DNA of 36,889 bases from Promethearchaeota archaeon (GCA_016839705.1 JAEOTR010000006.1:1-36889); one strand, 5' to 3'. Counted from the stretch's first letter, positions 1 through 9,557 are shown. Made by a program: numbers and translations. Notes: generated by a model not told the origin, from the sequence alone.

Positions 1-1
1 A

Positions 2-3000
2 GTTACAGAAACAAATTTTACAGTATCTGCTACAGAAGACTTTTACATTTATATTGAAGTTTCATTAGAAAATTATGAAACCGAACTTATATCTTTAAAT
101 CCATCAGAATATATATCTGTGCAATGGGGCTCCCAGTTGAAGTTAAGGATAATGTTTAATGTGAGTAAAGCAATAGGGGCTGAACATTTATTAGGACCTA
201 GCTATAGCGATATAATGTCATATAAAATATTAAAAGGAGCAGATCTTATTCAAACTGGGAATTTGGGCATTGAAAAAGATTACAAGGGAACTCATTATTC
301 ATTTATCAATACAGAAAATTTAGAAAGCGATGTAACTTATTTAATATTTATTTCAGCTCAAAAATCGGGATATTCAATTCCTCAAGAATTGCTACTTCAA
401 TTGAGTATTCTGCAAAATGAGTTACTCCTCAATCAATCACAAAATGATGACTCAGTACAATCAGTTTATTGGTCAGACAATATTGACTTTTCGGTAAAAG
501 CTTATGGGGAAATTTCTGAAAGTTTTAGTACTGAAACGAACATTTTTCAAGATATCGATCATAATTTTAGATTTTCGCTCCCAGGTATTAACTCAAACTG
601 GAATTTATCGCAAATAACATTCAATATTTACAATATCTCATGGAATGTTAATGCATCTGATATTAATTTATCCATCCTAGATCCTTATGGTATCAATAGC
701 ATATTTAATACCTCTAATCATGCAGGATGGGATTATAATCTGGGAGTCTGGATAGGAATAACCCTAAATCTTGATAAAGAAAGCCCGACACACGATAATA
801 ACTTTGAATTCATTATTAGTGGAACATTTGATAACACAATAGACGTAATCGCCGATGCGTCCTTCATTAGAAATGATCTTAATGTTCAATACATGAAATA
901 TAACATCTCGGATACCATTTCTCTATTATCTGAATCTGAGGGGTGGGTAATTAAGAATATTACATTTCTAATTCAAAATTGCTACAATACTGCTACTTGG
1001 GAGAAAGTAAACTTATCCACCCTCACGAATTTAAATATCTCTACTGCGGATGGGTTTAAATATTCTCTTCAGTCTGGGGATGAAAATGGTAATGGGATAT
1101 TAATAATAGATGATAAAATTATATATCCCCTAGATAATCGATATCTATTTACTGTTGAAAGCAATCCAAATATTGTATTCGATGTGATTATTAAGGTTGA
1201 ACATATTCAAGCTTTTTATCAAAATAAGCACAGAGAAACTATTAACATATCATACATCCAGGAAAATATTCCTAATGGTGGAACTTATCAATTAAGTTTA
1301 ACAAATGATTGGGATGAAAAATACGCAGTTTTATTAATAAGTGGTATAAATAACAAAACTAAAACCTTTTCTCCTTCAGAGGTTGACATGAGCATTACAA
1401 TTGGAGGTCAAATATATACTGTGCTAAACACTCTTCCTGGACAAGGAATATTTTCGTTAAATGGCTTTAATAAAGATAGCTTATATTTAGCCTCAATTGA
1501 AACAAATCAACCAGTTAATTTCACCCTTTCTTTTAAAATCAGTTACGTAAGAACAGTTAACTACGCAACATTAGGGACAGTAACGTATGTTATGCAAGAA
1601 TCACCCGATATATTTGGAGTTGTAGATTATTATCCCAGTTTGGGAGAATTTTTATTAAGTATAGATACTTCGCTAGTAGATGCAGACTATTACACAATAA
1701 TTTTTGAAGTATTTAAAGAGAATTATAAGATAACTACAAAAGATTTGGATTTCATTATAATGAATCGCTTAACCTTAATAAATGGAGATTCGAAACTATA
1801 TAGAGAACTTGAATTCATTTATATTAAAGACGCAAGAAAGTTTACCTTTTTATATACAGATGCTTTGACAGGAAGTAGAATTACAGATTTAACAACTCAA
1901 TCTTTTATGTGGGAAAAATACGATATTGATGGAAATGTCACCGCTAATGGTAAAGGAACCTTAATTCAAGAAGATGAGGGATCTCTTGTTTTGGATTTTA
2001 ACTCTGAAATCAGAGCTGTTGGAGATTATCTGTTAATTGTTAATTTGGAGAAAGATAATTATGAGTATAAAAATGCTATGATTCTTCTAACAATTAAGAC
2101 AAGGTTTTTATCATATTCTTTAGGGAGTAATTTCAAAAATTATCAGATAAGTGTTGTTAAAGGTCATACAATCCCAATTCAAATAAACTTGACTGATCCT
2201 ACACAAGGAGGAATTCCATTAATTAATGCAACTCTTACGTTGAAAATTGACGGTAATGTTTATGAATTTGAACCACAGACAGGAAACCTAACTGGAATTT
2301 ATATATTTGAACTTTCAACTAGAAATATAAATACATTCTTTAGATCAAAAACTCTCACAGGAATTATCAATATTACCAGAGAGGATTACTTTTCAGAAGA
2401 GTTCTTAATCACAATTACAGTTGAAATGGAAGAGATATTCCCAGGTATGCCGACTTTTTACTTTTTAATAATCTTATTTGCTATTCTCGCAACTGTTGGA
2501 AGCATAGTAGGCTATAGGGTATATAAGCATGCGACAATTCCAACTTTTGTTAAAAATGTAAGACAGATGCAAAAGGAAATTAAAGGTAACAAATCGATCT
2601 CAGAATCCTTGCTATATCAAACAAAAGAAGTTTTTGTTGGTGAGATAGTGAGAGATAAATGGGGGAGTATTGGACTTTCACTGGGAGATATATTAGGAAT
2701 TGAAATTAAAAAAAGCAAAAAGTTACCTAAACTAAAACAGGCCATCTCAGAAGAAGAAGATTATCTAAAACCATTGGGACTAATTTTGATGAAATGGGAT
2801 GAGAGAATTGGAACAGAGCTCATAGCAAAATACCCAGAAGATATTAATGTTTCAGAAAAAACTCTGATGCAAATATACGGAACACATGAATATAGTGGTG
2901 AAAAGGGTTTAGTTTCATTAATTAGGGCTAATCTAAACGTCTTATCGTATTATACTGGTCCGGAATCAGCTTATTATGTTATTTTAATTTTAAATATTGA

Positions 3001-3859
3001 TGATGATCCTGATATATATGAAGGAGCATTGCCAAATGTCGCACAAGTGATTCTTCAAAACCTTGATGATGATTCATATCTACAGATGGTTCCTTCACTT
3101 TTCCAGCGTTTATCGGTTTATCCTTCTCTTACTCATGAACAGAATTTGATCTACTATTATCAAGATGATATCAAACGAATGATGATTAATATCTTAAGAG
3201 ATTACGGAGTAATTACGAAATCAGAGTTGAAAATATGGGTAAGAGAAAGTGAATTAGAAGGTATTATCGATCTAGAAGCGATTTTAGCTGACCTTATTAA
3301 GATTGATTTAATAAAAGTAACTTCAGTAAAAGGAATTCCTTCCGAGCTTATCTTTCTTACAAAAGAGATTTTCATGCTAAGGCTACCTCCTGAAACATTA
3401 TTTAATGATCCCGTGAATCATGGCTTACCAGCACAACTTAAAAAGTTTTATCAAGAAGAAGTTCAGAAATTCTTCAATGAATATCAACCAACCGAAGAGG
3501 ATAATATTGAGCTTCTCTCCATTTTAATTGATCCTGAAGTATATGAAACAATCCGTTTATTGAGAATTGCCATAGTTACGATGAAAGATTTTGAAAAATT
3601 AAAAAATAAAGGAGTCAGTGATATTTATGGTGTACTAAAGAAGCTATGGGATACAAATATGATTAGAGTCTTCAAGGATGAGAATGGAATAGAATATTAT
3701 ACACTCCTTACAGACTTTTATATTGACATATTTTTTCCCAAATATCTTTTAAACGTTATTAAGAGAACACATGAACAAAAATCTAAAACAGATAAAGTAT
3801 TACTAAAATATCTTAGTTTACTTGAAGATATGTATACTATTTCAAAATCAAAAGACTAA
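2..3859 (+). CDS. Giant ectodomain-TM-longin-wHTH-wHTH membrane protein (5' truncated)
   Basis: The frame is open to the left edge, so the true start lies outside; a GTG at 119 is internal. Residue numbers count from that GTG. Residues 1-775 are beta-rich, full of N-x-S/T sequons, and look like tandem Ig-like modules that end in similar 'V..E...Y' strands. One hydrophobic helix at about 778-800 is followed by basic residues, which places the rest in the cytosol. Residues about 883-985 (LGLILMKWDERIGTELIAKY...) fit a longin/roadblock-like alpha-beta sensor. Two winged-helix-like units follow at about 1017-1095 and 1130-1215. The longin-like part resembles that of the gene at 26138, and the overall plan matches the protein at 28971-32297. 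A receptor passing an external signal to a cytosolic small-GTPase regulator is inference. The ligand is unknown. Confidence 0.8.
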   Translation, partial: VTETNFTVSATEDFYIYIEVSLENYETELISLNPSEYISVQWGSQLKLRIMFNVSKAIGAEHLLGPSYSDIMSYKILKGADLIQTGNLGIEKDYKGTHYSFINTENLESDVTYLIFISAQKSGYSIPQELLLQLSILQNELLLNQSQNDDSVQSVYWSDNIDFSVKAYGEISESFSTETNIFQDIDHNFRFSLPGINSNWNLSQITFNIYNISWNVNASDINLSILDPYGINSIFNTSNHAGWDYNLGVWIGITLNLDKESPTHDNNFEFIISGTFDNTIDVIADASFIRNDLNVQYMKYNISDTISLLSESEGWVIKNITFLIQNCYNTATWEKVNLSTLTNLNISTADGFKYSLQSGDENGNGILIIDDKIIYPLDNRYLFTVESNPNIVFDVIIKVEHIQAFYQNKHRETINISYIQENIPNGGTYQLSLTNDWDEKYAVLLISGINNKTKTFSPSEVDMSITIGGQIYTVLNTLPGQGIFSLNGFNKDSLYLASIETNQPVNFTLSFKISYVRTVNYATLGTVTYVMQESPDIFGVVDYYPSLGEFLLSIDTSLVDADYYTIIFEVFKENYKITTKDLDFIIMNRLTLINGDSKLYRELEFIYIKDARKFTFLYTDALTGSRITDLTTQSFMWEKYDIDGNVTANGKGTLIQEDEGSLVLDFNSEIRAVGDYLLIVNLEKDNYEYKNAMILLTIKTRFLSYSLGSNFKNYQISVVKGHTIPIQINLTDPTQGGIPLINATLTLKIDGNVYEFEPQTGNLTGIYIFELSTRNINTFFRSKTLTGIINITREDYFSEEFLITITVEMEEIFPGMPTFYFLIILFAILATVGSIVGYRVYKHATIPTFVKNVRQMQKEIKGNKSISESLLYQTKEVFVGEIVRDKWGSIGLSLGDILGIEIKKSKKLPKLKQAISEEEDYLKPLGLILMKWDERIGTELIAKYPEDINVSEKTLMQIYGTHEYSGEKGLVSLIRANLNVLSYYTGPESAYYVILILNIDDDPDIYEGALPNVAQVILQNLDDDSYLQMVPSLFQRLSVYPSLTHEQNLIYYYQDDIKRMMINILRDYGVITKSELKIWVRESELEGIIDLEAILADLIKIDLIKVTSVKGIPSELIFLTKEIFMLRLPPETLFNDPVNHGLPAQLKKFYQEEVQKFFNEYQPTEEDNIELLSILIDPEVYETIRLLRIAIVTMKDFEKLKNKGVSDIYGVLKKLWDTNMIRVFKDENGIEYYTLLTDFYIDIFFPKYLLNVIKRTHEQKSKTDKVLLKYLSLLEDMYTISKSKD

Positions 3860-3870
3860 ATAATATTTAA

Positions 3871-3931
3871 TTTTAGTTTTTATATTTTTTTATATATTTT
3901 TTTTATATTTTTTTATAAGTTTTATTTTTCG
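3871..3931 (+). terminator. T-rich archaeal terminator
   Basis: Several runs of 6-8 T interrupted by TATA begin 12 bases after the stop codon of the giant membrane protein. Archaeal RNA polymerase terminates at U-runs without needing a hairpin. The rest of the gap to 4127 holds no supported gene. Confidence 0.6.
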
Positions 3932-4127
3932 TCAATTTTCATATGGGTAAAGTCCATCCACTGAATTTAAAAGGACTTCAAAAATCTTGCAAAAGAATTT
4001 AAGATCTCTTCTTAAAGGAAAGATTCCTAAGACTTGAATATGTTATGAAAAAAGAAAGGATAACGATGATTTCACGAAAGTTAATAGAGTAAAATAGGAG
4101 TAGAAAACATTAGAAATTATCTTGTAC

Positions 4128-5219
4128 TTAAATCCATTTTTTCTTTCTAAAGAACCAGACCATTGATAGGGCAATAATTATCATTATAAATATAATTAAT
4201 GGATAAGCAAATGGGGTTGAAAATTCTGGGATATATACAAAATTCATCCCATAAAATCCCGCTAAAAATGATAATGGAATAAAAATTGTAGAGATCATTG
4301 TTAAAACTTTCATTATATCATTCATTTTGTTACTTACGCTGGAAAGATACATATCTAACATTCCAAAAATAATATCACGATAATTATCTAAGAGATCACT
4401 AATTCTAAAAATATGATCATATATATCTCTTAGATAAATTTGCATCTCATCTTCAATCAAATTTGATTGCTCACGCTGCAGTTTATTGATTACTTCTCTT
4501 ATTGGCCAAATTGATTTTCTTAACTCAATAGAAGATCTTTTCAATCCATAAATTTGTTGTAGAGTTTCGGGTTCAGGATTCTTAATCAAAACATCTTCAA
4601 TGTTTTCTATTTCCTCGCCTACCTTTTCTATTACAATGAAATAATTATCAACAATAATATCAATTAAAACATAAAATAGATAATCTGCCCCCATTAATCG
4701 AACTCTTCCTTTTGGAACTTGTATCCTTTCATAAATAGGATTGAAAAAGTTAGTATCACGCTCTTGGAATGATATTACGTAATTTTCTCCTAAAATCAAA
4801 CTTATTTGTTCAAATTCAAATTCCCCTTTATCTTGATTCCAACCTAACCTTTTAAATACTGCAAAAATATAGTTTCCATAATCTTCCAATTTAGGTCGTT
4901 GATTCGGGTTCAAGATGTCTTCTAAAACAAGTGGATGTAAACTAAAATGACGGCCAATCTCTTCAATAACGTCTACTTGATTAAGACCATATATATCAAT
5001 CCATCTAATTAACAGTTTTTCAATTTTAGTAAAATCTATCTGAATGTCTGTAAATTCTTGTAAATTAAAATAGTCTTCAGTGTAATCTGTTACTTTTATT
5101 TTAGTTTTTTCTTCTACTATATCCCCTGTATAAATTAGAGTTCCTGGAGGAAGACCAACTTTTTTCTTCTTTTTACTTGAAGGACTTGCTTTTCTAAGGG
5201 ATTTAGAAAATAACCTCAA
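4128..5219 (-). CDS. corA: CorA-family magnesium/divalent cation transporter
   Basis: The CorA family forms pentameric inner-membrane Mg2+ (or Co2+/Ni2+) channels with a large cytosolic N-terminal domain and two C-terminal helices. Here the signature YGMNF sits at the end of the first transmembrane helix (about residues 305-330). A second helix follows, ending in a basic tail. The N-terminal 300 residues have the expected alpha-beta plus long-helix make-up, including 'HPLVLEDILNPNQRPKLE', typical of the family. Length (363 aa) is normal. The start is TTG with a GTGA Shine-Dalgarno about 7 bases upstream. A lysine-rich stretch at residues 16-21 is unusual but lies before the conserved domain. 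The gene is divergent from the MscS pair, with two inverted repeats in between. Confidence 0.93.
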   Translation of the reverse strand: MRLFSKSLRKASPSSKKKKKVGLPPGTLIYTGDIVEEKTKIKVTDYTEDYFNLQEFTDIQIDFTKIEKLLIRWIDIYGLNQVDVIEEIGRHFSLHPLVLEDILNPNQRPKLEDYGNYIFAVFKRLGWNQDKGEFEFEQISLILGENYVISFQERDTNFFNPIYERIQVPKGRVRLMGADYLFYVLIDIIVDNYFIVIEKVGEEIENIEDVLIKNPEPETLQQIYGLKRSSIELRKSIWPIREVINKLQREQSNLIEDEMQIYLRDIYDHIFRISDLLDNYRDIIFGMLDMYLSSVSNKMNDIMKVLTMISTIFIPLSFLAGFYGMNFVYIPEFSTPFAYPLIIFIMIIIALSMVWFFRKKKWI

Positions 5220-5242
5220 ATTATTTCACTTAAACGCCAAAA

Positions 5243-5291
5243 AGTTAATTTTAACTAATAATTTAGTAAACTAACTTTTAAAATAAAAGTT
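5243..5291. promoter_or_regulatory. Two inverted repeats in the corA/mscS divergent region
   Basis: AGTTAA-TT-TTAACT occupies 5243-5256 and AACTTTT-AAAAT-AAAAGTT occupies 5273-5291. Both are perfect in their arms. They sit in the 120-138 base gap between the divergent corA and mscS starts, where operators for either or both genes would lie. The sequence is very AT-rich, so the functional call is tentative. Confidence 0.35.
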
Positions 5292-5357
5292 TTCTTATAT
5301 TTTTTTTAATAAAATCTCCATTCTCTAAATAATAAAACCTTGGAGAAAAGTTATCGA

Positions 5358-6275
5358 ATGAAAAGAATTTATAAAATAGTCATATGGACATCAATTATAG
5401 GAATTATTGTATTAGTTTATTTTTATTTTGGATTTAAACAATTATTAGTAAATATAATACTTTTAAATTTGGTTGCTTATGTCTTAAGGTCAATATTTAT
5501 TGATATATCTCATAGCTTGATTAAAAACTTATTATTTCGTTATTTAATCATGATAATTATAAATGCAATATGGTTATTATTCCCCTTTTGGTTGCTTTTT
5601 ATTATTTCAGATATTTTATTTGTAGCAATTATTTCTTTTCTGGTTGTAGCAATAGCTCTAACGTTTCAAAATATAATTAGTAATATTGCCTCAGGAGTAA
5701 TGCTTTTATCATCAGAAGGCTTTGAAGCCGGTGATTTAATTGAAACAAATGGAATTCAGGGTATTGTAAAAGAGATAACATTAAATAGTTTGAAGTTAGA
5801 GGATTTTGATGGATCTACCACATTTATTCCTAATAAAAATGCATTCAACTCATCAGTAGTCCGTTATACTCATAAACCTATTGAAAAGGAAAAAAAAATA
5901 GAAATTTCTAAAGTAGTAAAAAAAATCAGTAAAATGATAACTGGGGAAAAAAAAATAACTCGTTATATCAAAGTAGTTGAACTTTTAGATACTATAAATT
6001 CAGATAAACTTGATGAATTACTAACTCCAATCTTCGAGAAATATGAACCCATATTTGGGAAAAAACCTTTTTTTTATGCAAATAAGACTGTTAGTGGGAT
6101 TGTAAATCGTTTAAGTATCACTATTCAAATTATTACAGAGGACCCAAATTTAATTTTGACTTACACAGACCCTTTACTCAAGGAAATTCTTTTTAAAATA
6201 TATGATAAAGAAATTAATTTTGGATGGAACGATAAAGAAAAAGATTGTCTAGGAAATAGTCTTGAGGAGGATTGA
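5358..6275 (+). CDS. Small-conductance mechanosensitive channel (MscS family), copy 1
   Basis: MscS channels open under membrane tension and release solutes on osmotic downshock. Four hydrophobic segments fill the first 115 residues. The pore-lining third helix and beta domain are visible in 'FQNIISNIASGVMLLSSEGFEAGDL' (shown in part) and 'GIQGIVKEITLNSLKLEDFDG', followed by 'FIPNKNAF', a classic MscS run. The C-terminal alpha-beta cytosolic vestibule follows and is lysine-rich. A TTG at 5340 is in frame, but the ATG at 5358 has GGAG about 12 bases upstream and gives a basic N-terminus before the first helix, so it is preferred. The stop overlaps the start of a second MscS gene, suggesting co-translation and perhaps a mixed heptamer. 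Confidence 0.88.
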   Translation: MKRIYKIVIWTSIIGIIVLVYFYFGFKQLLVNIILLNLVAYVLRSIFIDISHSLIKNLLFRYLIMIIINAIWLLFPFWLLFIISDILFVAIISFLVVAIALTFQNIISNIASGVMLLSSEGFEAGDLIETNGIQGIVKEITLNSLKLEDFDGSTTFIPNKNAFNSSVVRYTHKPIEKEKKIEISKVVKKISKMITGEKKITRYIKVVELLDTINSDKLDELLTPIFEKYEPIFGKKPFFYANKTVSGIVNRLSITIQIITEDPNLILTYTDPLLKEILFKIYDKEINFGWNDKEKDCLGNSLEED

Positions 6276-7189
6276 AAACGGTATTATTTAATTCAGATTT
6301 GGAAGCATTAATATATCTTTTAATTATCGGGATAGGTTTTTACCTCTTAAATAAGATAATTAATGCAACATTTGGGAAAAGTGAAAAAGTACCTTTAAAA
6401 CAGAAAATCATCGTTAATTTTACTGTAAAAATTGTGACTGTTCTTGTAATAGTGTTCTTTATTATTGAGGGTTTTCCACTCGTTTCTTCGATTGATCCAA
6501 CTGGAACATATACAGCAGTACTTACTGGAGCAATTAGTACCGCAATCGCCTTCGCTTCTAGCAGTATATTTGCAAATTTTATTTCAGGTATTGTTTTAAT
6601 GCTAATAAGACCTTTTGAAGTTGAAGATTTAGTCAAAATTGAAGGAGATAAAGGTATTGTACGAGCGATAAATTTAACAAAAGTGAAGCTAGAGACATTT
6701 GATAATATAATAATCGAAAAATCAAATAGTCAAGTTCTTTATTCTAAAATTGCTAATTATACTGTAAAACTTGGGAAGAAAAAAACTTTTGAAGATTTTA
6801 AAAGTAAGATATTTGCACCTCAAGATACGGGATTTAAAGATATGTATGAAGATATTTTGAATTCCAAAAAAGAATTTGAAAATAACTTAAAAAGAGCCTA
6901 TGAGTCCTTTTCAACTAAATACTATCCAAAATTATACAATTATACTTTTAGAATGGCTTTTCCTTATAAAGGATTTCGAGTGATCATCGATAAAGTGGCA
7001 AAACTGTGTGATTTGTATAATCAGAAGAATATTTTTCGGATTAAACCCCAATTTGATGTAGTAAATTTTAATATAAGCATTATTGTTAAATTTCGATTAT
7101 TAACATTTAGTTCACAGAAAATATTTGATTTTCAACCTAAATTTGCCAATGATGTCTATAATATCATTTATAAATATAGATGTTCTTAA
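6272..7189 (+). CDS. Small-conductance mechanosensitive channel (MscS family), copy 2
   Basis: This is a second MscS-type protein, divergent from its neighbour in sequence. Three hydrophobic helices span about residues 10-120, with the pore helix in 'FASSSIFANFISGIVLMLIRPF'-like order (shown in part). The beta domain then reads 'EVEDLVKIEGDKGIVRAINLTKVKLETFDN'. The usual 'IPNS/IPN' after the beta domain is replaced by 'IIEKSNSQVLYSKI', a weak match. The TTG start overlaps the previous stop, with GAGGAGG at 6264-6270 directly next to it. That is too close for an ideal Shine-Dalgarno, so a TTG at 6299 cannot be excluded. The overlap indicates one transcript with copy 1. It ends 33 bases before the convergent propeller gene. 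Confidence 0.85.
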   Translation: MKTVLFNSDLEALIYLLIIGIGFYLLNKIINATFGKSEKVPLKQKIIVNFTVKIVTVLVIVFFIIEGFPLVSSIDPTGTYTAVLTGAISTAIAFASSSIFANFISGIVLMLIRPFEVEDLVKIEGDKGIVRAINLTKVKLETFDNIIIEKSNSQVLYSKIANYTVKLGKKKTFEDFKSKIFAPQDTGFKDMYEDILNSKKEFENNLKRAYESFSTKYYPKLYNYTFRMAFPYKGFRVIIDKVAKLCDLYNQKNIFRIKPQFDVVNFNISIIVKFRLLTFSSQKIFDFQPKFANDVYNIIYKYRCS

Positions 7190-7222
7190 AGATCGCTGAA
7201 TTCGCAAATTTTATTTCAGAGA

Positions 7223-9031
7223 TTATTGCAAATCATCCTTTTCTGCTTTTATATCTCCGTCTATTTCCAGTAGTTTTGAACCACAGCTCTCACAGTATAT
7301 AGTTAAACCCTTTACCAATTTTCTCACGAGTTCTAAGGGTAAATTATCCTCGCACTCAGGACAACATTGGGGATTTACAGCATTTTCAAATTCAGACATT
7401 ATAGAAGGGGTCATATCTTCATCTTCAGCAAAGATATTTACTTTTAAAACTGATTCCTGCTCATTTTGATTTCCTTTTAAAGTTAGTTTCAATCCAACAG
7501 AACGCTTGTTAAAAGATCCTTCAGCAAAACCTTTGATAGTTCCGAAAAATTTTCCCTCTATTTCTTGAGATTTCGCATCGATTATTGCGAAGTTCTTCGT
7601 TTTCAGTAAACTAGATAATTTATGATATAATTCTTCAGCGCCGCTAGGGATGGTAAATTCCTCATCATTTCTTTTAAATGTAAGAAGATCATTAGTAAGA
7701 TTCTCAAATTCCTCGTTAGAAACAATTTTTGGTTTTAATAATCCACATATCATTCTAATATCGTGCGGTTCTACATTAATGGTTTCAATTTGATCTTCTT
7801 CATTAATGAAGTTAATAAAGGAATGAATTGTTCCTCTAATGCAGTCTTTATTTGGTTTAAAGATGAAGGAAGGACTTACAAATCCACCCCCCTTTGAAAT
7901 CTTACTAAATTTAGCTCTATCAGGAGGGGATTCTGAATGTCCATCTATTCGAGATAAAATTAGGCTCTCTTCTGGATATGAATGGATATAAATATTAACA
8001 TCAGTTATATTATACTTTCCATTGTTAATCACCTTAATTTTAAAGACATATTCCCCTCCTTCTATTTGGCCCCCTCTAAGAACACGAACTGTTTGTGAAT
8101 CTACTTCTGCTTTAGAAGGTTCTAACATGCTTGGTTCGGGTCGAATCTCTTCAGTTGTAGTAACCTTAGGTTCTGGTTCTTGAGGTTCAGTATCTTCAAT
8201 AATTTCTTTTAACTTACCTTTTTCTAGCTTAAGCAGTATAATTTTATCTTTTGAAGCTGTTACCAATAATATAACTTTTTCATATCCTGCTTCTATTGTA
8301 TAAGTATCAAGACAGTTAATTTTTGATCCTAAGTTATATCCTCCCACATTTTCCTTATCTGAATTAATTATTTCTAGTAATCCAGTATTATGACCAATTA
8401 TCATTAGAGTTTGATCATAGAAATTGCACAATCCTAAGCTTGTAGGCTGGTTTTTAGATTGATATACCAACTCTGAATTCCCCTCATTATCAATATTAAG
8501 TACACTTCCGGATTTAAGTAGTAGATAAATCTTTCCTACAAACTCATCTGAAAAATTACCAATGGCACAATCTACAATTGGTTCGGGAGCTTTAAGTTCA
8601 ATAAACCTATTCCCTTCATTATCTAATCCTATTAATTGTTGATTTTCTAAACCAACTATAATTTCTTCTCTATTATCACCAAGTAAGTCCCCCGTTTCCA
8701 TACATATGATAGGAACTTTTAAGTTTGTGGACCAGATAGGATTTCCTTTTGAATCCATTACGTAGATGTTTCCATCTATTGCTCCTGAAATTAATTCTAT
8801 TCTATTTTCCTGGCTAATAGAAGCAATTTTAAACGTTGTTATATTTGATGAGAATTCAGTGAGAAATACTTCATTACCTTTTAAATCAAAAGCTTTCATT
8901 TCAGCACTAAATGAACACCCAATGATTTCGGGCTCTGAATCTCCTAATAGATTTGCAATTATACAAGAATATACCGTTCTCTTAAATTGACGACTCCAGA
9001 CGGACTTTACTTTAACTAATTGTATAGCCAT
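7223..9031 (-). CDS. Beta-propeller / Ig-like 'appendage' / zinc-ribbon protein
   Basis: The first 270 residues are propeller blades with FG-GAP/PQQ-like repeats such as 'LLGDSEPEIIG', 'GNIYVMDSKGNPIW' and 'LLGDNREEIIVG'. A proline- and glutamate-rich linker follows (about 280-315). Next is a beta-sandwich-like region (about 320-430, 'YVFKIKVINNGKYNITDVNIYI'-type, shown in part), then an alpha-beta region (about 430-560). The end holds a four-cysteine zinc ribbon (CCPEC...CESC). There is no signal peptide or TM, so it is probably cytosolic. The beta-sandwich plus alpha-beta order recalls clathrin/COPI adaptor appendage domains; that is inference only. An upstream in-frame TTG at 9043 exists; the ATG is preferred. 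It is the last gene of the HAMP operon. Its cellular role is unknown. Confidence 0.72.
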   Translation of the reverse strand: MAIQLVKVKSVWSRQFKRTVYSCIIANLLGDSEPEIIGCSFSAEMKAFDLKGNEVFLTEFSSNITTFKIASISQENRIELISGAIDGNIYVMDSKGNPIWSTNLKVPIICMETGDLLGDNREEIIVGLENQQLIGLDNEGNRFIELKAPEPIVDCAIGNFSDEFVGKIYLLLKSGSVLNIDNEGNSELVYQSKNQPTSLGLCNFYDQTLMIIGHNTGLLEIINSDKENVGGYNLGSKINCLDTYTIEAGYEKVILLVTASKDKIILLKLEKGKLKEIIEDTEPQEPEPKVTTTEEIRPEPSMLEPSKAEVDSQTVRVLRGGQIEGGEYVFKIKVINNGKYNITDVNIYIHSYPEESLILSRIDGHSESPPDRAKFSKISKGGGFVSPSFIFKPNKDCIRGTIHSFINFINEEDQIETINVEPHDIRMICGLLKPKIVSNEEFENLTNDLLTFKRNDEEFTIPSGAEELYHKLSSLLKTKNFAIIDAKSQEIEGKFFGTIKGFAEGSFNKRSVGLKLTLKGNQNEQESVLKVNIFAEDEDMTPSIMSEFENAVNPQCCPECEDNLPLELVRKLVKGLTIYCESCGSKLLEIDGDIKAEKDDLQ

Positions 9032-9108
9032 TTCATATCTCAAATGAAAATTCGATTCTATTATTTATATAATAATATCCGGATTTTAGTATTTTCACTT
9101 CTTCGTGG

Positions 9109-9555
9109 CTATTCTTTATCTACATCCTCTTTAACTCGATTAACCAATTTCTTAAATGCTTCTGTTAAATTCCCTAATTCTGTTTCCTGGGTTGCTATTT
9201 CTTTATCAAAATCTGTAGCTATCTCTTGGAAAGATACAGTTTTTAGATCGTGTGTACAGAGTTTTAATGCTATGTTTGTTAATTTTTGAATTGGTTTTAC
9301 CACAGAATCTGCGAGTTTTAAACCCACGAAAAGGCTTATTACGATGATTTCCCAAAGGGTTACAAGTATAATTGCAGACTGTATCTCAATATTGGCAAGA
9401 AATTCTTCTGAAGCTCCAGTGATACTGTTACCTATAATATTATTAAATACAATGGCAATAATAGCAATAGTTCCTAATGCTATCACGTTTAAAATAATAA
9501 AGCTTAATAGAATTTCCTTCCTTATTCCGGATTTTCGTTTCTTTTCTTGAGCCAT
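9109..9555 (-). CDS. Two-TM HAMP-domain membrane protein without output domain
   Basis: It has a basic N-terminus, TM1 at about residues 14-38, a short outer loop of about 18 residues and TM2 at about 56-80. A HAMP domain follows ([18 protein letters not shown]... then [16 protein letters not shown]), and the protein ends there. HAMP domains pass conformational signals from membrane helices to kinase, cyclase or chemoreceptor modules, but no such module is present. The start is fixed by a strong GAGGAGGG Shine-Dalgarno at 9562-9569 inside the end of the upstream gene. It probably pairs with the HAMP-TPR-vWA protein encoded just upstream, whose membrane part has the same plan. Truncation is possible but there is no sign of decay. 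Confidence 0.78.
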   Translation of the reverse strand: MAQEKKRKSGIRKEILLSFIILNVIALGTIAIIAIVFNNIIGNSITGASEEFLANIEIQSAIILVTLWEIIVISLFVGLKLADSVVKPIQKLTNIALKLCTHDLKTVSFQEIATDFDKEIATQETELGNLTEAFKKLVNRVKEDVDKE

Positions 9556-9557
9556 TT

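Noticed and set aside
3871..3931. T-rich tract as a replication origin
   Set aside because: No origin-recognition-box repeats and no orc1/cdc6 gene; its place after a stop codon fits a terminator.
6340..6636. 98-codon open frame opposite mscS copy 2
   Set aside because: Fully antisense to a clear MscS gene and without its own ribosome site.
6572..7219. Exact 16-base repeat GCAAATTTTATTTCAG inside mscS copy 2 and just after its stop
   Set aside because: In AT-rich DNA of this length one such match is expected by chance; no flanking duplication.
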